DNA of 64,000 nucleotides from Stromatinia cepivora (lineage: Eukaryota > Ascomycota > Leotiomycetes > Helotiales > Sclerotiniaceae): assembly GCA_014898415.1 (NCBI GenBank), contig RCTD01000001.1, forward strand, positions 2,108,001 through 2,172,000, read 5' to 3'. The notes below the pieces were generated by a model that worked only from the letters and a program-made list of their open reading frames with translations, was not told where the DNA came from and did no database searches. Below, in pieces: positions 23,575 to 33,447 of the stretch (the stretch's first letter is position 1; each line of letters begins with the position of its first letter). A program made the translations under genes and the position numbers.

Positions 23575-25193
23575 TTTTGCTCGCAATCGATTTCACCACA
23601 AATAGCAAATAATCTTCCTATCCGTTGTTTTGGGTCGTGGTAGATAGATTTCGCCAGTTGCGCTTTTTCCTCCCGACGTAAGACTTACTTCCCCGTCTCG
23701 TAGTTCGGCGAAGGTGTCTAGTAGGTAGTATACAGAATTAGAATAGAATATCGACTAATAGATGATCTGTGCGGCAATTCCGTGATTAGAAATTCGTTTG
23801 TATGAATGATGAGTGACTGATAAGTGAGTGATGGGATTGACTCCTGGTACTTGCGTCAAGCTGGATCGAACTTGACTGACTGGGTCAAAATTGGCGTGAC
23901 TGGCGTGAGAAGTGGGAAGTGGATAATTCGGGATTAGGGAATCGGAATAAAATTGGAAATGGAATAAAATTGGGAATAATAAGATTGGGAATAAGATTAA
24001 TCAGGATTGATAAGATCTATTTTATTATTACAGAGAGATAACTGTGTATACATACTCCTTATATATACCTACTGAAAACAAGCCTCGGGCTTATCAAGAC
24101 TCCCTCCCCCCTTCCCCTCTCGATTAATAATACAAGAGAAGACAACACCGGGAAAAGGAAAGAAGGAACATGAACATACTATATAAACTCACCCCAGCAA
24201 CCTCAAAGATCGTTTACTCTGTAAAAATAGGTAATTTATGTATTGACAAATCGAGACTGTAGAATACATAACACTCACTGCCCTTACATTATAACATTGC
24301 CCCCATAAAATTGAACACCAGGTAAATAAACCACATGAAATAGATTGATTGGAAATTAGGCCATCCACTTATAATCCTACTGTATCTATTTGTTTAATCC
24401 CGATCCAGGTCTGTTCAAACACACAATATCAATCACTCAATAGCATATATTCATTCATATTCAAATTCAAACCGGTGAACCTCACTCATAAATCATTAGA
24501 TGGATAGATACGGTATCACAAATGCATTAAAAAAGAAGTTTCTTCGTAAAAAAAAAATATACCCTCCCAATGATCTCCATTGAATAATCCTATGCACAAA
24601 GAAGTTCATGTGAAGGGCACACCTATGTGTGAAGGGTTGGGGGAAAAAGGTGTAACTACTACGAACAGAAACGAAAAAAATATTACATGCTTCCTTTTCC
24701 CTTTTCCCGTTCGCCTCTCTTATCTTCCTTTTGACTTTATCCTGCCTTTCATTTCATCAAGAAAGTCTCGAACATCACACGCAGATAACACGATCGCAGA
24801 TGCAATCGAATCGAAAGAACCCGCTCGCTGCCGTGCCCCGTTGATAGTGAAAATATACCTCCAATTGGTGAAATATGCTAATGCTTCTCTTTGCTTCCGT
24901 AAAAAAGGCCTATAATGGAAAGGTCCAAGAAGCGACATTTGGCTTTATGGAAATAATGTCGAAGAAGGCTGAAAGTGAATGTTTCCCAATACGCCCCGTA
25001 ATAACGCCCTTTATTCTGGTCTGCTACCTCCCTCTTTCCTCTGTGGTGATGTACGTGATTTTGTAAGGATCGGTATCGAATTTGGTGTAAGTGGATGGAT
25101 TTATGAATTGAGTGATTGATGAAATTATGAGTGGTCGTTGTCGGTCGTTCGTATGCTTTCCATTTCGATTTATCTTGATGTTTCTTCCTTTTT
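23575..25193. other. Intergenic, 1.6 kb
   Basis: No gene seen. Holds the Rdx-like promoter (just above 23575) and the 3' flank of the G-gamma gene. GGGAATAA/GGAATAAAAT near-repeats occur at 23935-23996. Confidence 0.55.
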
Positions 25194-25554
25194 CTACATC
25201 ACCAAACAACATCCACCACTTTGTTGCGGCGCATATGGGTCATCCTTCTTATCAACAGTACCCCAAATTGACGGAACCATAAAATCTTTTGTCTGACTGG
25301 TATATTGAATGATACTAAATGAGTATCGCGCATTAGTGATTGATATCCATTTGAATCTCGAGGAATTCAAGGAGAAGAGGAGTGGATTACCTCTTGGCAG
25401 CTTGAGAAACCGGGATCCTTTCGCGTTCCAAATCTTCTCGTAGACGATTGTTCAATTCAGTAAGGCGTCTTAATTTGAGATCTGCCATAGATTGTTTATT
25501 CTTCTTGATTTGCGATGGGTCGCCAACATCGCGAGATGAGTAACCTTGAGGCAT
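25194..25554 (-). CDS. Heterotrimeric G-protein gamma subunit, two exons
   Basis: Exons 25554-25391 and 25314-25194 with a 76-nt GT-AG intron (donor GTAATC, acceptor ATTTAG); 94 residues. The N-terminal half reads QSMADLKLRRLTELNNRLRE, the coiled helix that pairs with G-beta in fungal gamma subunits. The C-terminal half runs FMVPS.WG and ends CCLVM, a CaaX prenylation box with an adjacent cysteine for palmitoylation, so the mature protein should be lipid-anchored at the membrane. The start is the ATG giving MPQGYSSRDVGDPSQ, which fits the usual ~90-residue length. The frame stays open upstream, but without ATG, and GTATGT near 25689 may mark a 5' UTR intron. It should act in pheromone, nutrient and virulence signalling as in other fungi (family knowledge). 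Confidence 0.94.
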
Positions 25555-26661
25555 GATTATGGGTGTAGATGTGGTTGCTGTGGTCGAGGTGGTGGTTGAA
25601 AGAGAGCTGGATTGGGAAATTAGATCAACTTGTGTTGCGACAGGGTAAGGAGAAGTAGAAGAGTAGAAAGTAAATAGATCAAAACATACCAAGAAGCTTG
25701 TAGTCGTTGATTACAATTAGAAATTGATTGGTATAGTATCGGATTGAATTGAACTGGTCGTCTTGTCTTTTGATGGATGTTGTTTGTAATGTATCGGGTA
25801 AGGAGTGGTATTGTTTGTGATTTGAACCTTCTGGTGATGGGTTAAAGGTCGAGAACTTAGGTATGGACGGAAGTTTAATTTGGAATTCTGAAAAGAATCG
25901 GTATGTCGGTTCGCTATTTCCCGTTTAAGCTTTCAAAGGTGTAAGAGAAGAAGAAGAGGAGTTAAGCAAACAGATAAGGTTTAAATAAAGATAAAATAAA
26001 ATATAGAGAAGTGAATAGAATTATAATAATTAATTGATATGGTATCGACAGGAAGGTTTGATTATTATTTTCCTGTACTCTTCAGAGAATTTTACCTTCG
26101 TACGATTAATTACGGTACTCCTCTCTTAGTAAGTAGAAAAAAAATCGGGGACGAGAACAATCTAGGGTGGCTTTTGCTTTTTCTTTACAGCATCACGTGA
26201 TTAAATTCCGTGAAAAGTCCGCTCTTTTTCCGCTACTAGTCTATATACCTCACTCTTTATAAACTCTATGTATATCAATTCAAGCCTTTTCTATTCTTTT
26301 TCAATTATGGTATACATTATAAGAGAATAATCCTCTCTACATCGAGTCCCCTCACATTATTCTCTTAGTTGATATACCACCCTTAGCCACGGCACGATAG
26401 GTGGACGTCGACAACGGTGATACAGCTATCCACATATATATCGTAATAATATTGATCATTCTAATTACTGAATTAATGAACATCGACCATATATATACCA
26501 AAATGAGAAGTATCAAACCCGCACACCCAGTATATTTCCAATTCCAACCCTACATTAACAACCCCAAAATGTAAAGGAGCTTGCCCAGCATACTTCCTCC
26601 TTCGCTACGATACTCCCATTCCGCTCAATTTGCCATCCGATTCATTCCCGCCGCAATCCCT
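25555..26661. other. Intergenic, 1.1 kb: G-gamma promoter and HET 3' flank
   Basis: No gene seen. Contains the presumed promoter and 5' UTR of the G-gamma gene and AT-rich spacer. Confidence 0.6.
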
Positions 26662-28723
26662 TCAATAGACCACGAAAGATCCAGGTGAATCTGCTAGATA
26701 CAAACTCTCTTCAGATTCCGACTCCAAATTTGCCCCTTTCCCATTTTGCAGCAACTTGTGTAACATGCCTGCAGCTTTTCCGACACCCAACCCCTTAAGC
26801 TTCTCATTCTTTATCAAACTATTATTACTTTCCATGTGCCCTATACGTGTATAAAAGCCATCTGGAGACCCTATTCTCTTCTGAAGAAGTAACGCATTAA
26901 ACCGAAAAGGTCCAGAATACAACCTAGCTTCTCTCACTTCTGGGTATGTCAAGATAGGAAGGACTACTACTGATATTTCATTTTCATTTACTGGCGTGTC
27001 TAGATGTACTTGCAGAAATGTATACTTATCATTCCCAACCAGGCTGTAGAGATTTTCTTCAGGATCTTTGACAAGCGTGTCGCGGATCAGTGTTCCTCTT
27101 GCTCGAAAATATCCATCTAATATGGATCCCGTGTCATCGATATTGGAGGCGGGTTTAATTTGTACGGAATCAATCTCAATGTGATATTTGGTGTTGGGCA
27201 GGATGGGAGCAAGATCGACATGACCGTTCACCGAGGCCCAGGACCAGCTCGGTGCTCGATATTCTCTTGGACGCGAATTCCCCCGGGTGTACCAAACAAG
27301 TTGCCAGTTCTCCAAAGGCCTGCAACGTACATATCGTTCACAACTGCCCTTGTGCATTTGGCGAGGGCACTGACTGCAACTAGTTTGTCCGAAGTTTTGG
27401 TTAGATGTGTCTGACTGTAAATAGAAATCCATTGTTCCCATCTATCATAAGCTAGGCCTTTCTTCGTCTTGTTAGCTCCATTCACCAAATACTTTGCTCC
27501 ATATGATTCGGATCCCGAAAGTTCTTTCAACTTGACATCCGAATGCATATCCTTGCATATTTCTGGTAGCCCTTTCGGATGTGTTTCGCAAGCGGCCATC
27601 TCCCTACATTCCCATAGTAGCTCATTGTCACAAAAATGAAGTGAACGAGGTGACAAGATACGTTCTTGCAAAACCCATCCTCGCTTTAGTAGTGGTGCAG
27701 CGATCATTGTTTGAGCCCAGAACACGCTGTCGATCAAATTGAATAGATCGCTTTCACCAACCCATTTAGACTGCACTGCTGGACATATCTCCAAAAGTTT
27801 CGGGTCTCGAACCCGAGAAAGGCCTTCATGGCTATTTTTGGAGGCTGCAGCCATAATATTCAGACTACTGTTTCCATAGACATCTCCCATCAAAGCAGAT
27901 TCAGTCTGCCAATCGGCAACAGAGTCCTGTACAATACAAAGTGAGTCTATCCATAGGTAAGGAATAGACATTTTTCTAGCGACATATATGGCCTCGATGA
28001 ACGTCTTTGGGAACAGTTTGAGAGGGATACCGGCCTTCAATCTGCCCAGACTCGAAGTCGTGAGCTTTAAAATATCTGAATCTCCCCAGCAATGACTTAA
28101 AGTCGAATAGTGCGAATCTTTGGTCACTTCTTCTTTGGTTATGATGAGCCTGGCATAACTCTGGTGTTCATTGATTCGAAGGAGCCTGGTTGGCATGCGT
28201 GGTGTAGATGCCAGTGAAGTGTTGCAAGCCGAATGTTTTGATAAACATTCATGATACCACATGGTGGCTTGCGCCAATGCAGCATCCGACATAGTGCTAA
28301 TACCTGTAATCGATGCATGGTAATTTCTGGCAGGGCCATCATACTCTAGACATAATCATAAGCAGAGTTAATTTGTCTGTCAGCCATACGCTACGACATA
28401 CCGTTGCGTGGCAGTAAGGATACTCCGTAAACGTAGTCATTTTCAAAATAAAAGCTGAGTTTCCATGATTTTGCGGAATAAGTTGATTGACATAAAATCC
28501 ACGTTAAAGAATTCTGCGAGGACGATTCTTTCGAAAGTGTTTCTTCAATGTTTCTATTCCTACTAAGAGATGCCAGTAGTTTATGGCAGATCCAACACCC
28601 AGAGTCCGAGGCGTCGATGAGTAGTTGCAAAGAAGGATGATGTTGGGTATATTGGTTGAACTGCATCCTTCCTCCCAAATCTTGATTACCACAAAATATC
28701 CGCTGACAGGCTTTGCAGAGCAT
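26662..28723 (-). CDS. HET-domain (heterokaryon incompatibility) protein, frame broken near 27312
   Basis: Exon 1 28723-28402 starts MLCKACQRIF, the usual Cys-containing beginning of this family. A 56-nt intron (donor GTATGT, acceptor TCTAG) joins it in phase to 28345. The HET domain (PF06985) follows with YSTLSHCWG, FIEAIYVARK, LWIDSLCIVQD, RGWVLQERILSPRSLHF and WECREMAACET. After V-A-G-L-W at about 27314 the homologous reading continues one frame over (ENWQLVWYT, then REYRAPSWSWASVNG) and runs to the stop at 26662. No GT-AG intron explains the switch without removing conserved residues. Either a small indel in a GA-rich spot has inactivated the gene, or it is an assembly error. HET proteins trigger cell death after non-self contact between hyphae (family knowledge). 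The C-terminal ~190 residues are family-typical but of unknown role. Confidence 0.85.
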
Positions 28724-30589
28724 CTTGTTCCAGTATTCAAGTGGGAAAAATGTATGATATTACGAAGAAGAAGTGATAAAAAATGGCTCGACGTGTTGTA
28801 AGTCCCACGTCCTCCAGTCATCAGCTCATCCAATTTGGAGCAACGTCAGCTTAACGAAAAGAATCCTAAGCATTTTATTGGTTCGGAATACCACAGTCAT
28901 TTAGGATCAAAATTTTCGGCGGCTGAAATCCAATGAGGAAGGAGAAAATAAAATGCAACTCGAATTGATTACTCTAGTACTCTGGAACTTAATGTATTTC
29001 CTCACCAAAATATACCAAAACTTAATCATTTCGAAATTCAATGTAAACTTAACTATTCAATATTCATTTCAAATTTGCTAAACCGATAAATACTCAATTA
29101 AAAAATGATATATATTCTTTTAGAACTGATTTTAATCGATATTATTAAAAAATTATGGTCGATTTTTGAACTGCCATAGTAATTTGGATGCAATCGCTTT
29201 TATTAGCCCGGACCTCAACCAAACATTAGACAAACCAAAAAAGCGACGGCGACAATGGCAATTTCAATGAGAGGCGTCCATCTATCTGCCATCGGATTTG
29301 TTTGGAGAAATCCCTCCAACGTATATCTCTCTATTTGCATCGGTCTTGGGCTGTAGGCCTTTCAGTACAGAAGTCGAGTAATATCCTCGAGTTATTTATT
29401 TTTTTAGCTCTAAGAATGGTAAGTAAAAAATGAGACCAATTAGAGTCGGAGAATAGCGATATTGCGATGTATCAATCGAGGAGAAGGTAAATCATAATCC
29501 CAATTTCCATCTGTAGCCGCGCCGGTCAACTTGGCAAACTTTCGACTCATGCTATGTCGCTCACTCATGTTGAGGCTATGCATCTTTGAACTCTCGTTTG
29601 CTTCCGAATCTCTACCTGCGATTCTCATGATATTCACTGTATCGGGTTTGTGTGTAAAGGAAGGTAAAGGGAGAATTCGGAATTAGTCCTGTTGGTCTCA
29701 AAAGCTCTGACAAACGTCATAATACTTCTATCTTCGATCTTTTCATTTTCAGCAGATAGAAGCCGCAAATAACACAGTATACGAGTGTGGTGGTGGGCTA
29801 TGTGTTGCGCAAACCGTTTGTGCAAACATGGATGGTCTCATTCTGTGGTTGAAGGGAAAATTTACTCGAGTATTAATGTATATACGATAATTAGATAATC
29901 TAGATTGGAAGTACATGGAGTATACGTATCCGGAGTATTATGTATAATATCTGAGTATATATCAAACACTTAATACGAACCTCCTGAAAAAAATCCAACA
30001 TCCCAAATCCCAAAGCTCAAATCTCATCAGATCAACCAGTATATTATGACATGGGACAATGATTTTGCTCAAACACTAGATGTGCTGCTTCGAGAATATG
30101 AATTTTAAGAGTAGAACATATTTCCGCGGGCAAAATAAATAGGTAACAATCTTTCTGATTCTTATTCTAATCATCCTTAGCAATTTTAACAACAACCTGT
30201 GATATGAACCGTATATAGAAAAATGAAAAACCAAAACTTTATAATTAAGGTCCAAACCCCCCGGAAACCTTATGGACTTCCCATTTAAGATTTATACAGC
30301 ATTTGAGCCATTCCATTGAACAACTGAAATTATATTGGAAACAAGCCCATGCGCTTCAACATCACATATTCAACCTCCAAAGGAACGGCTTTTTGGAGCT
30401 CGCCAATTTTTGGATGTGCTACAACCATAACATGACTGATGTCGAATCCCACAGAAATAATAGGATGTATATAAAATAATCAACCCTCTCCACACCCACA
30501 ACATAAATCTTTCACCGAGTCTCTACGAAACGAGGAAACCTCTAAGAGAATCTTCCCGCACTCCTCGTCTAATTGATACCAACTATAGA
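28724..30589. other. Intergenic, 1.9 kb, with one weak minus-strand ORF
   Basis: No firm gene. A minus-strand frame ending at 29440 (ATG at 29628) encodes about 62 residues of normal complexity, ending DLPSPRLIHRNIAILRL. I do not recognise it and it lacks clear neighbours, so it may be a relic. The rest is AT-rich spacer. Confidence 0.4.
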
Positions 30590-30965
30590 ATGTGTCGATT
30601 CAATTAGAGATAGACATACACCTCTTGTGTTCATTAGTCTTAAAGCAAGCAAATGGGTTGGTGGAAAGTACTGAAGATAAGGAAGTTCCGTCTGATGCTC
30701 CACCAGACCCCTCAGTATCAACTTGGGATGTATCAGTTTCGCTGAAGATAGATGTGGACGTGTTATTGGTGCTAGTGCTAAAGTGAATTCGGAGAAAAGA
30801 GAGACTCCATACCAAAGACATTGAAGTTCCCCCGCTCCCCCTCCCCCCTCCCTCAGCCCTTCCCCAGCACCAATAGAAATCACCCATTCCAATCCAGAAC
30901 GACATCTATCTCTTATTTCTGCCGTTCCTAACAAGAAGATAACTTAGAGAAGTAGAAAGCAAAAC
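30590..30965 (+). pseudogene. Decayed copy of the eIF3a C-terminal repeats (inverted relative to the gene)
   Basis: On the plus strand, AAGGAAGTTCCGTCTGATGC (30679 on) matches the eIF3a coding sequence for [10 protein letters not shown] with only two differences over about 26 bases. Flanking sequence aligns with the [13 protein letters not shown]...GWRE repeat on both sides at lower identity. A third repeat unit seems to be present at about 30820-30965 (AGCACCAATAGAAATC, then CATCTATCTCTT). The true gene has two such units. Frames are broken. It sits 2.5 kb beyond the 3' end of eIF3a in the opposite orientation. Confidence 0.7.
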
Positions 30966-31211
30966 TCTATAATAAATACAAAAACACTTTCGATATTCTA
31001 TTTCTCTTTTATTCAATAGTAATAAATTATACCAATCTCACTTGAAAAAGACAAATATCCCTTATTTCATTAATAATTATACTGGAGCTGACTGAAAATA
31101 ACTATAAAAAAAAAAGCAAAACAAAAACTTTATACTAAAAATAAAAATAAAAAGATTTCATCCAAGCCCTACTTGTCTTGCCCCTCGCTTAATATAATAT
31201 CAAATGAATAT
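30966..31211. other. AT-rich spacer left of the non-autonomous LTR element
   Basis: AT-rich, with A-runs near 31107. Nothing codes here. The last five bases (AATAT) are the left target duplication of the following element. Confidence 0.6.
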
Positions 31212-31361
31212 TGTCACGAGATACACGTGATCGCGTCCGATCGGGCTAGTACAGTATTAAGCTCCGAGTCGATCATATATATAGCTTTGTAGCACACTCT
31301 TTTTAGTTCTGTAGCTTTTAATTCTAAGGTTGATCTCTAAACGCTCATTGGGTTCATTATA
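31212..31361 (+). repeat. Left LTR of the 1,675-bp element (150 bp)
   Basis: Contains GATCGGGCTAGTACAGTATT, shared exactly with the right copy. Its last bases (CATTATA) correspond to CGTCACA in the right LTR, transitions consistent with RIP. Confidence 0.9.
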
Positions 31362-32736
31362 TTATTAAAAGCTTTTTTAGATAAGAAATGGAATAATATA
31401 TGCATATATTTATATACACTCCATTTATTCCTATCTAGGCACACACTCATACTCTCTCGCTTATATATAGATCTTCTTGATATTATTCGAAGGTGTTGTC
31501 TTTTTTCTTACCCTTAATTTCTAAATTATAGATTACGATTCGATAAACCTTACGATTACAGAACTTCATGGCGAAGTGATTCGTTAGCGGGATGAAATCT
31601 CGTTTTTATGCTCCCTGATTCTCGAATGTATTTTTACTACTCATACTCCTTTTCATTCGAAACCCTTTCTTCTTGATCCTGAAAAGTTCAATAATAACTC
31701 TCAAAAGTTCGATACCTGACTTCCTTTGATTCAAACGAAACTACAAGTAGACGGCATTGCGATCGGCAACTTTATAATTCAATTTTACTATGTTTATTTC
31801 AATCTCGAATCTTATGTACAAGTTATAATACTATTTTAGCTTTCTTCTTTTGATTAAAATATTCCTTTAAATTATACAACGATCCTAAATCAATTCATAT
31901 ATGTTTACAATAATCCGAATAAAGTTCAAGAAACTGAAGATAAGCTATTCATTTTCAAACAAGGAACCAATTCTCTATATACCTATATTACAAAATTCGA
32001 AAGGATTCTTTACAAAACCAAAGATCAGAATTAATCCGATTCGAATAAAATCTCAACCTTTCGTAATAAACTTAATGTTATTCTTAGAAATCGTCTTTCT
32101 CAACAATTTTCTTTTCCCTATTCCTATCCCGATTTTGTTCAGGTTATACAACAATTAACTGTTCATATAGCAAATGGATTCTTTGCATCATCCTACTCTA
32201 ATGAATCTAAAGCCCTATATATATTACAGAATCCATCCTACTCTCGGAACCACGATCCAATAGACATTAGTAACCTTAATATCATTAATGCTTTTAGCCC
32301 TTTTGATATCCAATCGGACAAGTTTGATCGTATCTTGATTCTACCCTGTATACAAACGCCCGAGTTTTCCCTTTCTGAAAGAACTCTTTTGCGTAAACAA
32401 AATAAATATATACAATATAGAAATAACTTTTATTAAATACAAACCTATCTGCTAAACCTGTATCAAAAAGTTTGAGATCGATAAAAGCCTATTTCGATTA
32501 TTATATTGATTATTGAGCCCGAAATCAATGATAATAAGGATCTAGAAGAGATAATCAATAATCGATATTTTGAAGATCGCTTAGAGGAGGCATATGATAT
32601 AGTGGATATGTATTCGTTGATTGTAATGCAATCTGTATATCAGGAATTTTTATCAAAAGAAAATTAGTGATTATTTTATACTTAAGTTATTCGTTTAAAA
32701 TAAATTCGAGGCGAACTCTTCAAAAGAGGGGAGTAA

Positions 32737-32886
32737 TATCACGAGATATATATGATCGCGTTCGATCGGGCTAGTACAGTATTAAGCTTCGAGCCGATCA
32801 TATATATAGCTTTGTAGCACACTCTCTTTAGCTTTGTAGCTTTTAATTCTAAGATTGATCTCTAAACGCTCGTTGGGTTCGTCACA
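32737..32886 (+). repeat. Right LTR of the 1,675-bp element (150 bp)
   Basis: Same length and core as the left LTR. Begins TATCAC where the left begins TGTCAC (a G-to-A change) and ends GTCACA. Followed by the AATAT duplication. Confidence 0.9.
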
Positions 32887-33189
32887 AATATCAAATACGA
32901 GTATTAATTCTATAAACAAAAATAAAAACTTACATTTGTATTGATATTAATAATAAAACAATTTAAAAAGAAAAGAAAAAAGATCTCATTTAATATTCTA
33001 TCCCTCTCTTAATAAACATCAATAAAGATGTATTAATTCTATAAAACAAATCGATTATTTCTTGTTTTTACTTTTCTTATTACTAATACTAATATTAGGA
33101 TTACCTAAATAGAAAGAAAAGTAATTAAAATAAAGCATCTACTAGTACTAACTAGCGAATTAGATATTAATTCTCAAAATTTGAACATG

Positions 33190-33300
33190 ATAATCAGATT
33201 TGAAATTTCAAATATAACGTTATTCATTCTCATCTGATCGTCTGAACTAATTATATGAAACGAAACGAATAAATCAAGTCTTACCACGACGTGAAGATAT
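33190..33300 (-). pseudogene. Decayed tandem copy of the 3' end of eIF3a
   Basis: TGAACTAATTATATGAAACG at about 33243 repeats TGAACTAATTACATGAAACG at about 33417 in the same orientation. Similarity runs from the 3' flank into the last codons of the gene (AAATCAAGTCTTACC against GAATCAAGCCTTGCG). Several differences are C-to-T on one strand. It is a ~185-bp offset duplicate of the gene end and cannot code. Confidence 0.7.
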
Positions 33301-33447
33301 ATCTAGCGGAACAAGCAAAAGGATCATCTTATATCACGATGAAAAATGAACAATACATAGTGTACGAGAAGTCATGAAAGCATCAAGGTATAACAATTGT
33401 TCATTCTCATTTTGCCTGAACTAATTACATGAAACGAAATCAGTGAA

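Larger units (their letters stand above)
31212..32886 (+). mobile_element. Short non-autonomous LTR element, 1,675 bp
   Basis: Two 150-bp direct repeats (31212-31361 and 32737-32886) enclose 1,375 bp. The ends are TGTCAC at the left of LTR1 and GTCACA at the right of LTR2. AATAT occurs directly before (31207-31211) and directly after (32887-32891), a perfect 5-bp target duplication. Just before LTR2 the purine run AAAAGAGGGGAG is a good polypurine tract, giving the orientation. The interior has no pol motifs; the best open run (31901-32158, 85 codons) is unrecognised. It is too short to be autonomous and fits a TRIM/LARD-like or internally deleted element, probably gypsy-like by its tract and ends (inference). 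Confidence 0.88.

Noticed and set aside
27228..27400. An intron as the explanation of the HET frame switch
   Set aside because: The only plausible donor (GTCAGT near 27380) with the acceptor TTGCAG restores the wrong frame and would delete conserved residues.
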